55,760 bases of DNA from a bacterium (GTDB lineage Bacteria > Actinomycetota > Acidimicrobiia > Spongiisociales > ZC4RG35). The DNA is taken from the NCBI GenBank assembly GCA_024641285.1, contig JAHEDH010000005.1:1-55760 (forward strand), written 5' to 3'. Positions 39,615 to 49,256 of the stretch are shown piece after piece; positions within the stretch are counted from its first letter, which is position 1, and the number at the start of each line of letters is the position of its first letter. The notes under the pieces were generated by a model, which saw only the letters and a list, made by a program, of their open reading frames with translations, had not been told where the DNA came from and ran no database searches. Made by a program: the position numbers and the translations under genes.

Positions 39615-40607
39615 ATGATCGACTTCGCCACGAGCCGATATCCGGTCCGCCCGGACATCGTCGATCGATTCGACGTCGCCTGGCGACAGCTCGGAGGACC
39701 GGGGACGTGGTTCAGCGGCTCAGATCGGCTTTCGCTCGCGCAGCATGCGCGGAGTGCCCGGACCAGAGGCTGGTTCGAAACCCATGACCCCGCCGCCGAA
39801 GTCTCGGTGCGCATCGCCGCCAGCCCGGCCACCACCACCGACACCTGGATTTCGCAGATGGTTGAAGCACTGGGGAGCGAAGAGCGCTACGTGGAAATCA
39901 TGGGTATCGCTGCCCGGGTGGTGATGGCGGACACATTCGCCCGACTCCTGGGCCTCGAGCCGTTCGACTTCCCCGAGCCTCGATCCGGGCAGCCGACGAT
40001 GACGACGGTCGAGCCACGCCCGAAGAAGGTGCGATCCTGGATCTCCGTCGGGCCTTCGCTCGTGCCCCCGTTCACGCAGCTCCTCGTTCCCGGAGAGAAC
40101 GCAATGACCTACCCACTGATCGAAGCGCTCTACATGACCGGATGGGATATGCAGGACCCCGATTTCCGTCGGGGTGACCTCCACCGCACTCAGATCGAAT
40201 TGGTCGCAGCTGTGTTGTCGTTCGGTAACGAGTGTTTCTATTGAACGCTCTCCCATGCACGGATGCTCAGGTGGAGCTCCGAGGAAACCGGGCGATCGGT
40301 CGACGTCACAGCCGTGAGTGACGAGGCGGTCGACGCCGGCGTCGAAGCCGGCCGATCGCTTGCGGCGCTGGGGAGACTCGGCGCCCGCATCACGAGTCCG
40401 GATGGAACGGCCGCTCGAGCGGTGGCCGAAGAGCTCGGCCCACATGCAGCGGCCGACGCTGCGGCAGTTGCGGCTGCGTTCGAAGGCCTCAACCGGATCG
40501 TCGACGGGGTCGGGCTCCCGATCGGTCGCCGAGAGCGCCGAGACCTGGCACCGTTGATCGACGCCCTCGGTCTCGATGCCTTCCCGCACTCCTCGCACGG
40601 CGTGTGA
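39615..40607 (+). CDS. AhpD-like / carboxymuconolactone decarboxylase family selenoprotein, UGA-Sec at 40242-40244
   Basis: ORFs 39615..40244 and 40263..40607 share one frame with no stop other than the TGA: ...HRTQIELVAAVLSFGNECFY-U-TLSHARMLRWSSEETG...; E-to-C 12, C-to-U 3 and U-to-H 4 residues match AhpD E118/C130/C133/H137. Confidence 0.85.
40245..40290 (+). promoter_or_regulatory. Candidate bacterial SECIS hairpin(s) downstream of the in-frame UGA
   Basis: Manual pairing: (a) GCUCU..CC-CAU-GCACGG-AUG..GG-UGGAGC-type stem at 40247-40277; (b) CUCAGG-UGGAGC-UCCGAG at 40266-40283 with G in the apical loop. Confidence 0.4.
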
Positions 40608-40680
40608 TCCGAGGCTCGTCGCACGCCCAACAGCCAGGTCGGTGGTGTGGCCGGCGCGCGGGCATGCTTGACTCTGAGAC

Positions 40681-41922
40681 ATGGACCTCCAGGCTGATCT
40701 GCCGCTGCTGATGGTGCTACTCGCGCTCCTGGGATTCTCGATCTTCATCGCGGCGGCCGAGGCGTCCTTCCTCCGAGTCCCTGCCGTCCGTGTCAGAGCG
40801 ATGGCCGCAGGCGGATCTCGACGTGCCCGCCAGCTCCAGGAGATGACGTCGCGCATGCCCAACGTGCTCAACGCCATTCTGCTGGCGGCACTGCTCAGTC
40901 AGATCGCGGCGGCGACCGTGGCCGGCATCCTCGCCATCAGATGGTTCGACGAGCGCCTGGGGCCGACCATTGCTTCGGTCGGCCTGACCGTGATCATGTA
41001 CATCTACGCCGAGGCGATCCCAAAGACCTATGCGGTGCGCAACGCCGACCGGGTGGCTCTGCTCACGGCGATTCCTCTCGCCGTCGTCGAGCGCGTCTTG
41101 CGGCCGATCGTCTGGGTGCTGGTGTGGATCGCCGACCTCCAGATGCCGGGCAAGGGGATGGAGGGGTCGCCGACCGTCACTGAAGACGAGCTGCGGATGC
41201 TGGCGTCCGCCGCTGCCACCGAGGGCGAGATCACCGATGAGGATGCAGCGCTCATCGACCGGGCCTTCCGCGTCGGCGACCGCGAGGCGGACGACGTCAT
41301 GGTCCCTCGAACCGACATCATCGCCGTCGAGACGACCACGACGGTCGACGAGGCCGTCGAGGTCGCCATCGAGTCCGGCCATCGCAGGCTCCCCGTCTAC
41401 GAGGACTCGCGCGAGAACATGACTGGCGTGGTCGGGCTCCGGGACATGATCGCGGTCCCGGTCGAGCGCCGCTCACATGTCCAGGTCGGAGCGCTCGCCG
41501 AGGACCTGCTCGTCGTCCCGCAGTCGAAGCGCGTGCTCGACCTCCTCCAGGAGATGCAGCGAACGGCCACCCACCTCGCCATCGTCGTCGACGAATACGG
41601 CGGCACCGCCGGCCTCGTGACCGTCGAGGACATCGTGGAAGAGGTGCTGGGGTCGATCAGCGTCACCCCCGTCTCCGAAGAGATCAGCCGGGTGAACGAG
41701 TACACGTGGGTCATCGACGGCACTCTCCCCGTCGAGGACCTGGGAGAGTTGATGCACTGCAATCTCGAGGACGACCGCTGGAACACGGCAGGCGGCCTCG
41801 TGATGGCGGAGCTCGGTCGGCTCCCCCGCCTCGGCGATCTGGTCTCCTTCGAGGGTCACACGCTCAAAGTCATCGGCCTGCGCGGCCGCCGCATCACCCG
41901 CATCGAGGTCCGGCGGACCTGA
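40681..41922 (+). CDS. CNNM + CBS domain + CorC_HlyC family transporter (hemolysin-like)
   Basis: N-terminal DUF21 TM region, [72 protein letters not shown]. Confidence 0.95.
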   Translation: MDLQADLPLLMVLLALLGFSIFIAAAEASFLRVPAVRVRAMAAGGSRRARQLQEMTSRMPNVLNAILLAALLSQIAAATVAGILAIRWFDERLGPTIASVGLTVIMYIYAEAIPKTYAVRNADRVALLTAIPLAVVERVLRPIVWVLVWIADLQMPGKGMEGSPTVTEDELRMLASAAATEGEITDEDAALIDRAFRVGDREADDVMVPRTDIIAVETTTTVDEAVEVAIESGHRRLPVYEDSRENMTGVVGLRDMIAVPVERRSHVQVGALAEDLLVVPQSKRVLDLLQEMQRTATHLAIVVDEYGGTAGLVTVEDIVEEVLGSISVTPVSEEISRVNEYTWVIDGTLPVEDLGELMHCNLEDDRWNTAGGLVMAELGRLPRLGDLVSFEGHTLKVIGLRGRRITRIEVRRT

Positions 41923-42034
41923 AGCCGTACGCCATCCGGCATCCGCCAGAGGCTCTTCGCATCACGTGGTGACGATCGGCCCTGGGCGAGGGAGCCCAAC
42001 CTCGGACAGAGTGGAATGGCGACCTGGAGGAGCG

Positions 42035-42538
42035 ATGGCGACGACAACAGAGACCGTGTGGGCCGAGATGGGTGACAACATCTTCGGAGTGCTGGCGTTC
42101 ACGAACGGCGCAGGAGAGCCGCGGAGCGCAGGAGTCGTGTACGTGGTCGATGGCCGCTCGCTGCTGATCTCTACGGCAACGGACTCCTGGAAGATCCGCC
42201 ACATCAGGCGCCATCCGAAGGTGTCCATGACGGTCGCGATCCCCAAACGGGTTCCCTTCCTGCCCTTCATCAAGGTGCCCGCCGCGACGGTGACGTTCCA
42301 CGGTGACGCCGTAATCCTCGAGGTCGGAGACATCTCCTCCGAGGCATCCCGGCGACTGTTCAGGTCGTCCCGCATCGACGACGAGATGAAGCGCACCGTG
42401 AGCATCATCCGCGTTGTGCCCCGCGGCGAGTTCGTCGCCTACGGGATCGGGATGCCGATCACCCAGATGGCGGATCACGAACACGCCATCGCCCGGGTCC
42501 CGTGTGGGACGGAGCGTGAGCCGGTTCCCACCGTCTGA
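42035..42538 (+). CDS. Pyridoxamine 5'-phosphate oxidase-fold protein
   Basis: GVLAFTNGAGEPRSAGVVYVVDGRSLLISTATDSWKIRHIRRHPKVSMTV split-barrel pattern. Confidence 0.82.
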   Translation: MATTTETVWAEMGDNIFGVLAFTNGAGEPRSAGVVYVVDGRSLLISTATDSWKIRHIRRHPKVSMTVAIPKRVPFLPFIKVPAATVTFHGDAVILEVGDISSEASRRLFRSSRIDDEMKRTVSIIRVVPRGEFVAYGIGMPITQMADHEHAIARVPCGTEREPVPTV

Positions 42539-42543
42539 GAAAC

Positions 42544-43653
42544 TCACACCGCGAACTGGGCGCGGTCGAGTTCGGTGTCGCTCCAAGCGGCTTCAGTGAG
42601 CAGCGTGGCCGCGAGCGCAGCGACGGCGTCGGCGCTCTTCGCCATCCGGCCATTGCCGCCGGCGACGACGAAGAGGCCGGGTTCGACCTCGTCGATGATC
42701 GGCAGACCAGTGGGCGTCCGCGTGTAGATACAGGGCCTCGAACGGATCTGACCGAACTCCAGCCCCGGCAACAACTCTCGAAGCGCTGACGCCATCGGCG
42801 TGGCCCGTTCGGCGTGGGCCTCACCGCTCATCCACTCGGCCACAGTGTCTGCCGTGTCCAAGGTGATCGTCTCAGGCAGCTCCGCACCGAACTTGATGCT
42901 CCAGCCGCCGGCCCCGTGGATCGGCGGCGTCAGATACCCGTCGACGATCGACTCCGAACTCAGACGACCGATGCACGGGAGGTCCGCGAGCGCCGCTCCG
43001 CTGTCGGCCGCCAGGCGTGCATCGATCACGACCTCTCCGGTCACATCGAGCTCGACCTCCACCAGATCACGACTGCCCGCCCCTGCCGCGACCACGACCC
43101 GATCCGCGATCAGCGACTCACCGTCGCGCAGGCGGACCGCCCAACGGCCGTCGATCGGCTCGACCGCTCTGACGACCCGTGCGTCGAAGACCGCGCCACC
43201 TCGCTCCGCCAGCACTCGATGGGCGCGCAGCATGTCCTTCGGTGCGATGTACCCGGCGCCACCGCGTTCCAGCAGGGTCTGGTCGAGCGCGGCGATTCCC
43301 TCCCATCCGCCCAGACCGGTTCCAGTCTCCACACCGAGCATCGATCCGACCGGGGCGAGTTCGGCAAGCGGCCGGGGAGATCGCGCCGACCACAACACCC
43401 CAACCGGGTGATGGAACCGGACGCCGGATCGGGACTCGACGTCCGCGTAGTCGGCGATCGCACGCTTCGCCAGCGTCGCCCATGTCGGTGAGGCGTCCAG
43501 GATGCGCGTGATGCGACCGGAGTCGTCGTGGCTCGAGTACGGGGGGCCGGACGCTGGACCGAAACAGATCGGCTCGAGGCCGGCCTCGGCCAGCCGGCGG
43601 CTCAGGGCCGCACCCACGAGACCTGCCCCGATCACGGCGACTTGGCGACTCAC
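42544..43653 (-). CDS. FAD-dependent oxidoreductase (DAO family)
   Basis: VAVIGAGLVGAALSRRLAEAGLEPICFG dinucleotide fold; C-terminal TGLPIIDEVEPGLFVVAGGNGRMAKSADAVA; GTG start. Confidence 0.9.
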   Translation of the reverse strand: MSRQVAVIGAGLVGAALSRRLAEAGLEPICFGPASGPPYSSHDDSGRITRILDASPTWATLAKRAIADYADVESRSGVRFHHPVGVLWSARSPRPLAELAPVGSMLGVETGTGLGGWEGIAALDQTLLERGGAGYIAPKDMLRAHRVLAERGGAVFDARVVRAVEPIDGRWAVRLRDGESLIADRVVVAAGAGSRDLVEVELDVTGEVVIDARLAADSGAALADLPCIGRLSSESIVDGYLTPPIHGAGGWSIKFGAELPETITLDTADTVAEWMSGEAHAERATPMASALRELLPGLEFGQIRSRPCIYTRTPTGLPIIDEVEPGLFVVAGGNGRMAKSADAVAALAATLLTEAAWSDTELDRAQFAV

Positions 43654-44102
43654 GGCTCGAGCGCGCGTTCGACTCGGGCGAGGGAGACCGCCATCGGGAG
43701 ACCGAAGCCACGATTCCGACGCTTCACCAGCTTCGCCCATGCCCGGACGGCGCTTCGAACCTCGGGGGCGGCATTGAACCGCCCGCCGGCGGTTCGTTCT
43801 GCGCCCATGACCTCATCCGGCTCGAGGCTGGCCGAGAACTTCGGGTGCACATCCCGCTCGACGAGATCGACCAGGGAGCGATATGCGCGACCCTCCCGGG
43901 GATGATGCTCGTCGAGCCAGACGGCGGCATTCTCGACGCGCACCCGAAAGCCTCCGACGGTGGTTGCGAGTACCGAGAGGCTGACAGGATCGTTGCCACT
44001 GCGCCTCGCAGCCCGAAACGGGGCGTCGGCGAGCCCGGCGATCGCCTCGGCCGACTCAGCGAACCGAGCGTTCCTGATCTCACGCCGATCGGTGCGGCTC
44101 AT
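43650..44102 (-). CDS. Hypothetical protein
   Basis: Overlaps both neighbours by 4 nt (translational coupling); MSRTDRREIRNARFAESAEAIAGLADAPFRAARR... Confidence 0.65.
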   Translation of the reverse strand: MSRTDRREIRNARFAESAEAIAGLADAPFRAARRSGNDPVSLSVLATTVGGFRVRVENAAVWLDEHHPREGRAYRSLVDLVERDVHPKFSASLEPDEVMGAERTAGGRFNAAPEVRSAVRAWAKLVKRRNRGFGLPMAVSLARVERALEP

Positions 44103-44584
44103 CCCAGGCCCTGCGCGCGTCGCCAGGCCGCAATACCGGCTTGCATCTGGGCGAGGTGGTCGTCGACGTGGCGGGTGTAGGTGACGAGCCAGTCCTCCAT
44201 CGTCCATGTACCTCGCTCGGAGTGGGTCACCGTGTGCTCCCAGGTGCCGACGTCGAGCGAGACGAGGATCGGGTGTGTGAGTGAGCGCAGCCGAGCCATG
44301 ACCTCGATTGCGAGCTCGGGGTCCTGGCGGTGATAGTCGAGGGTCGACGCCCAGGCGTCTTGGGCGTATCCGGGCACGAGAGAGCCCGGTTCGGCGACCA
44401 GCATGCGGAACCTGACATAGCCGTTGACGTCGGCGTCGGCCAGATGAATCACCAACTCGTGCGGGCTCCATTCGCCGGGTGCGGGCCTGAACTGCCGTGC
44501 ATCGGCAGGAACCTGCTCCCACGCATTCCGTACGGCAGCCGCGCCCTCGGCGAACGCGTCGATCAGCGCAGAGCGCTCGCTCAT
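44099..44584 (-). CDS. DinB-superfamily protein
   Basis: AWEQVPADARQFRPAPGEWSPHELVIHLADADVNGYVRFRML...TYTRHVDDHLAQMQAGIAAW. Confidence 0.85.
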   Translation of the reverse strand: MSERSALIDAFAEGAAAVRNAWEQVPADARQFRPAPGEWSPHELVIHLADADVNGYVRFRMLVAEPGSLVPGYAQDAWASTLDYHRQDPELAIEVMARLRSLTHPILVSLDVGTWEHTVTHSERGTWTMEDWLVTYTRHVDDHLAQMQAGIAAWRRAQGLG

Positions 44585-45324
44585 CGAGACCCCCTGATGC
44601 CTGGGAGCAGACGTGTCGCCGACTGCTCCATCGCCGTGTAGGCGTCCCTCATGAGGGCGCCGCCGGTCGAGATCCGTCGAACACCGAGGTCGGCGAGCTC
44701 ACCGACATCGGGCCCGCCGGGCCACAGCAGCACGTTCACAGGGCATGCGAGCTCGCCGACCACCCGCTCGATGTCGGACGGCTCGCTGAGGCCGGGCGCG
44801 TAGACGACGTCCGCTCCGGCATCTCGATATCGCACGAGGCGTTCGATCACGTCATCGAGATCGGCTTCGCCGTACAGGAGCGCCTCCGCCCGGGCAGTGA
44901 GCACCAGACCGGACTCGGCGGCCGTTTCGGCTGCTGTTGCGACTCGTGCGACGGCTCGCTCCAGCGGATCGATGCTCTCCGTGTCGGGCCGGTAGTCCTC
45001 GATCGAACAGCCGGCGGCCCCCGTGCCGGCGATCGCCTCGATCATCGCACTCAGCGCAGAGAGATCCTCGGTGAACAGTCGCTCCGAGTCGACGTTGAGC
45101 GGAACCGAGACCATCGACACCATCTGCGAGGCATGCTCGAGCATCTCGTCGGCCGTGATCTGCTGGTCCTCACGTCCGAGTGACCCGGCGTGACCGGAGC
45201 TGGTCGTCGCGAGCGCCGGGAATCCCATCGACTCGAGCCGGCGGGCCGATCCCGGGTCCCACGGGTTGGGCATGACGAAACATCCTGCGGCGTGCAATTC
45301 GCGGAATCGACTGATCCGGTCCAA
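44581..45324 (-). CDS. Isocitrate lyase / PEP mutase family protein
   Basis: FRELHAAGCFVMPNPWDPGSARRLESMGFPALATTSSG, PLNVDSERLF, GCSIEDY; TTG start at 45324 proposed. Confidence 0.88.
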   Translation of the reverse strand: MDRISRFRELHAAGCFVMPNPWDPGSARRLESMGFPALATTSSGHAGSLGREDQQITADEMLEHASQMVSMVSVPLNVDSERLFTEDLSALSAMIEAIAGTGAAGCSIEDYRPDTESIDPLERAVARVATAAETAAESGLVLTARAEALLYGEADLDDVIERLVRYRDAGADVVYAPGLSEPSDIERVVGELACPVNVLLWPGGPDVGELADLGVRRISTGGALMRDAYTAMEQSATRLLPGIRGSR

Positions 45325-45352
45325 GCCGGCTCCTCGGTGGCGTCGCGAGACG

Positions 45353-45904
45353 CTACCGGGTGTTCGCCTCGAAGAACCGGCCAAGTTCGAGGAGTGTGTC
45401 GCGGAAATCGGCGTCGTGACCCGGAGACACGGTGTGGGCGACCTCGTGCGCGATGACCCAGACGGTGGCGGGCCGGTCGATCTGGATCAGCCGGGTCGCC
45501 GGTGAGTACTGGCCTCCGAGGTCGCCGGGCAACTCGTCGACGACCTCGGCCTGCACATCCGGTCCCCCGACGAAGTCGATCATCGAGTCGACATAGGACT
45601 GCACGTCGGCGTCGGCAACGATCAGCGCCGACATCTCGGCCATCACCAGCCCCAGGCCGGCATCGAGGACGTGCTGCTCCACGATGCAGTAGTCGAAACG
45701 GCACACCTCGAGACCGTTGTCTGCGATCTGCGGCGTTCGAGCGTCGAGGACGTTGAAGAGCGGGATGGCGAACATCGACAGAGCCGCCAGCGCTCCGACG
45801 ACGCGCCACGACTTGGGAATCCGCCGGGCCGCGATCGGGTCCTCTGCCAGGGCATCCCAATCCTCGACATCCCAGTCGGCATCATCGAATTCATCGGACG
45901 TCAC
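45353..45904 (-). CDS. Membrane-anchored putative metallopeptidase (HExxH)
   Basis: TM VVGALAALSMFAIPLFNVL; WVIAHEVAHTVSPGHDADFRDTLLELGRFFE; GTG start at 45904. Confidence 0.7.
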   Translation of the reverse strand: MTSDEFDDADWDVEDWDALAEDPIAARRIPKSWRVVGALAALSMFAIPLFNVLDARTPQIADNGLEVCRFDYCIVEQHVLDAGLGLVMAEMSALIVADADVQSYVDSMIDFVGGPDVQAEVVDELPGDLGGQYSPATRLIQIDRPATVWVIAHEVAHTVSPGHDADFRDTLLELGRFFEANTR

Positions 45905-45996
45905 ACCCCCATGATCGTCGCTTCGGTCTGCTGTGCGAGCCGCCCCGGCTGCATCGCCTGGTATACCGGGATCGACAGCGACCACGGAGCCGAGGC

Positions 45997-47013
45997 ATGA
46001 AGCGGATCGTCACGACACTCGCCCTCTGGCTGTTGGTGATCTCGCCCGCCACTGCGTCGACACCAACAGACCGCGCCAGCTGTCCGCCTGATCTGCCCCG
46101 AGCCGGCTTCTCCGACGTCTATCCCCTGTCGGTCCACGCCTTCGACATCGACTGCATCACCTGGCGTTCCGTCACCGATCCGGCGACGCCCACGTTTCGC
46201 CCGACAGAGAATCTGGCGAGATGGGAGATGGCGACATGGCTCGATGCCATGCTGAGATGGGTGCAGGATCGGTATGCAAGTACCCCGCTCACCTTCACCG
46301 ACACGGCATCCCTGGATGCATCCGAGAACATCGAGGCACTTCGCCGGCTCGACGTGACGCGCGGGATCGGTGGTGACGCCTTCGACCCATTCGGCGCCGT
46401 CCCGCGCTGGCAAATGGCGTTGTTTCTGACACGCGGCTACACCGCAGCCGGCAACCAGCTCCCTCCGGCATCGGATCGCGGGTTTGCCGACATCTCGGGT
46501 GAGACACAGGAGGCGCAGGACGCGATAAACCAGCTGGCGACCCTCGGCGTAACCAATGGCACCGGCCCGACGACGTTCTCACCGGACGATCCCGTCACCC
46601 GTGAGCAGATGGCCTCGTTCGTAGCGCGTCTGCTCGAACAGATCTGGGTCCTGCAGCCCCTGACCGACACGTGCGTCACGACCGGACTGCCGATCCGCTG
46701 CTCTGGATCCATGGTGGCTGTGTCTTCACCCGGCACACTTCGGCTGCGGATCCCGATGTTCATGGCCGATCACGTCGGTGACCTGGACACTGCCGAGGCG
46801 CTCATCTCCCACCCTGCGACACGCATCGACATATACGTCGACGGAACGTCGGTCCCGGTGGCCTCGTCGATGCGGCGCAACAGCGGTGCGATCTATCGCT
46901 ATTGGGAGGCTCTGCTTCCCGCCGGTCTGCGAGGCCCGATCACGGTCGAAGCCCGTACCTTCATCCGCGGCGTGCTGACGACGGTGCGCCAGGTGGATGT
47001 CGACTTGCGTTAG
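45997..47013 (+). CDS. S-layer homology (SLH) domain protein, secreted
   Basis: Signal peptide; AGFSDVYPLSVHAFDIDCITWRSVTDP.TPTFRPTENLARWEMATWL, INQLATLGVTNGTGPTTFSPDDPVTREQMASFVARLLE. Confidence 0.9.
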   Translation: MKRIVTTLALWLLVISPATASTPTDRASCPPDLPRAGFSDVYPLSVHAFDIDCITWRSVTDPATPTFRPTENLARWEMATWLDAMLRWVQDRYASTPLTFTDTASLDASENIEALRRLDVTRGIGGDAFDPFGAVPRWQMALFLTRGYTAAGNQLPPASDRGFADISGETQEAQDAINQLATLGVTNGTGPTTFSPDDPVTREQMASFVARLLEQIWVLQPLTDTCVTTGLPIRCSGSMVAVSSPGTLRLRIPMFMADHVGDLDTAEALISHPATRIDIYVDGTSVPVASSMRRNSGAIYRYWEALLPAGLRGPITVEARTFIRGVLTTVRQVDVDLR

Positions 47014-48158
47014 CGAAGATGCTCAGGCTCGGTCACCGACCACAGCAGCACGATCAGCGCGAGCGCGTCGACGGCGACCGCCGCGAGGGCGTTCGCTCCG
47101 AATCCGATCGACGTGAACAGGGCAGGGCCGATCACTCCGGCGAGGACGCGACCCAGGCTGATCGCGACGACCAGCCACGCCAGATACCGACCTCGACCAC
47201 CAGGCACGAGCTCGGACGCCAACGGGAACGTCGAGATGATGAGAAACTCGAACCCTGCAAAGGCGACGAGCGCTCCCCCCACCCCCAGAACAACCGAGGA
47301 GCCGGACAGTCCCATCGCCGCGTACCCGACGGCATTGATGACCAGCCCGATGCCGACCGCCCGCTTCTTCCCGAGCCGATCGGTGAACAGGCCGGTCGAG
47401 AGAGCGCCGGTGAGCTCGGCGAGGCCGATCAGCGACGCCAGGCCGGCGATGCCGACGAGCGCAATGGCAAAGGAGTCTTCCAGCCAGGCGCCGAGGACGA
47501 TCACGGTCAGCTCGTCGGCCCCGGAGAACAGCACGGCTACCGCCAGCATCCCGATCGCCGAGCGGTCCAATGTCAGGCGGCCTCGCTCGGCCATCTCGGC
47601 GTGGTCCTCGTCGAGCAGCATCACGCCACCGATGAAGGCCACCCCTGCGATCAACGCAATGACTCCATACGCGGTCTGCCAGCCGCTCCTCGAAATCAGC
47701 CAACCGACGACAGGGGCGCCGATGAGGAAGCCGCCGGCCCACGTGGTCTCGAACGCCGCCAGCCACCTTGCTCGCGATTCGTAGGGGACGCGGTCGGAGA
47801 GATACGCCTGTCCGGAGACGTCGAACACGGCCTTCCCGAGGCCCATGAGCACGAATCCGGTGAGCACACCGCCATAGATGCCCACGAGCGCAGTGATCCC
47901 CGAGCCGAGGCTGAAGATCGCCAGCCCGACGAGCACCAACGCCCGCCGGTCGTACCTGCGTCCGGCCGTGACGATCGCCGGCGTCGCCATCGCCGCCGCC
48001 GAACGGGCTGCGACCAGCACCCCGGCGGATTCGAGTGGAATACCGAGACCGCGTGCGATCACCGGCAGGAACGGCGACACCAGACGGTGACCGGTGTTGA
48101 TCACCAGCCGTGCGGCAGTCAGTAGACCGAGCGCGTTGATGAGTGGACGTGAAGACAT
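47010..48158 (-). CDS. MFS transporter
   Basis: About 12 hydrophobic segments, LSDRVPYESRARWLAAFETTWAGGFLIGAPVVGWL, LFTDRLGKKRAVGIGLVIN. Confidence 0.92.
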   Translation of the reverse strand: MSSRPLINALGLLTAARLVINTGHRLVSPFLPVIARGLGIPLESAGVLVAARSAAAMATPAIVTAGRRYDRRALVLVGLAIFSLGSGITALVGIYGGVLTGFVLMGLGKAVFDVSGQAYLSDRVPYESRARWLAAFETTWAGGFLIGAPVVGWLISRSGWQTAYGVIALIAGVAFIGGVMLLDEDHAEMAERGRLTLDRSAIGMLAVAVLFSGADELTVIVLGAWLEDSFAIALVGIAGLASLIGLAELTGALSTGLFTDRLGKKRAVGIGLVINAVGYAAMGLSGSSVVLGVGGALVAFAGFEFLIISTFPLASELVPGGRGRYLAWLVVAISLGRVLAGVIGPALFTSIGFGANALAAVAVDALALIVLLWSVTEPEHLR

Positions 48159-48241
48159 GGAACCTCGACCGGGGCGGCTGAGCGTATCGACTCCGATGAC
48201 GCCCCCGATCGGATTTGGCCGAGCGCTGCGCTCGAACGCTG

Positions 48242-48345
48242 TCAGTCGAGCCAGTCCAAGAGCAGATCGGCGAGCCGGTCGGGTGCGGTCAGCGGGAGCC
48301 AGTGATCGGCGCCCTCGATTGGCCCGTGCTCGGTAATCGTGAGCT
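48242..48345 (-). pseudogene. Possible C-terminal remnant of an alpha/beta hydrolase
   Basis: LTITEHGPIEGADHWLPLTAPDRLADLLLDWLD* resembles a hydrolase C-terminal His motif; no hydrolase body upstream. Confidence 0.3.
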
Positions 48346-48479
48346 CGACATCGAGGCTTGGAACTCGGCGCGACCGGGTATAGGAGTCGAACACATTCAG
48401 GAAACCGACGGAACTGCTGGTTCGAAGGTCGGCGGTTCGGTCTGATAGCGTCCGGGCACGAGAAACGAGGAGCTCACAG

Positions 48480-49250
48480 GTGGTCAGTCGGGTAGAAGTC
48501 ACAGACGAAGCGTTCAAGAAGCTTCGGACCTACAACATCGTGATGGCGGTCCTGCATGCCGTTCAGGGTGCGGCGGTCGTCGCGCTCGCAACCGATTTTT
48601 CGCTCCCGGTCACGGCGGCCTTCCCCGCCGGGCCTCCGGGGACCGCCGCCCCGGCCCCCGACACGCTGTTCGAGCTGAACGTTGCCTGGGCGGTTGCGGC
48701 GTTCTTGTTCCTGTCGGCCTTCTTCCACCTGCTGGTCGGCGTGATCATGCCCGCCCGCTATCGCGACCAGCTGAGCAGAGGCCAGAACCAGTTCCGTTGG
48801 ATCGAATACGCGATGTCGTCGTCGATCATGATCATCCTCATTGCCATCCTCCCCGGCATCACCAACGTCGCCGCTTTGATCGCCCTCTTCGGCGTCAACG
48901 CCGGCATGATCTTCTTCGGATCGGTGCAGGAGAAGTACGAGGAGCCGGGCGGTTCGCTGTGGCCGTTCTGGATGGGTTGCATCCTGGGGATCGTGCCGTG
49001 GATCGCCATCGGGATCTACCTCGTCTCGCCGGGGAGCGAGGCGCAGCCACCCGGTTTCGTCTACGGGATCTTCTTCTCGCTGTTCGTGTTCTTCAACAGC
49101 TTCGCCTTCACCCAGTGGGCCCAGTACCGCCAGATCGGTCGTTGGAAGCAGTACCTGACCGGGGAGCGGACCTACATCCTGTTGAGCCTGCTGGCGAAGT
49201 CGGCGCTCGCCTGGCAGGTCTTCGGCGGCACGCTCGTCCCCCCGGCCTGA
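48480..49250 (+). CDS. Heliorhodopsin
   Basis: Seven-TM protein; FRWIEYAMSSSIMIILIAILPGI (TM3 Glu counterion region), PPGFVYGIFFSLFVFFNSFAFTQWAQYRQIGRWKQYLTGERTYILLSLLAKSALAWQVFGGTL (TM7 retinal Lys); GTG start. Confidence 0.93.
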   Translation: MVSRVEVTDEAFKKLRTYNIVMAVLHAVQGAAVVALATDFSLPVTAAFPAGPPGTAAPAPDTLFELNVAWAVAAFLFLSAFFHLLVGVIMPARYRDQLSRGQNQFRWIEYAMSSSIMIILIAILPGITNVAALIALFGVNAGMIFFGSVQEKYEEPGGSLWPFWMGCILGIVPWIAIGIYLVSPGSEAQPPGFVYGIFFSLFVFFNSFAFTQWAQYRQIGRWKQYLTGERTYILLSLLAKSALAWQVFGGTLVPPA

Positions 49251-49256
49251 CACATC

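Noticed and set aside
49251-49256. Heliorhodopsin and PPOX ORFs are also in the same frame across a single TGA
   Set aside because: No Cys or redox motif next to the TGA, both domains are complete on their own, and a GTG start follows two codons later; ordinary stop/restart is simpler than Sec readthrough
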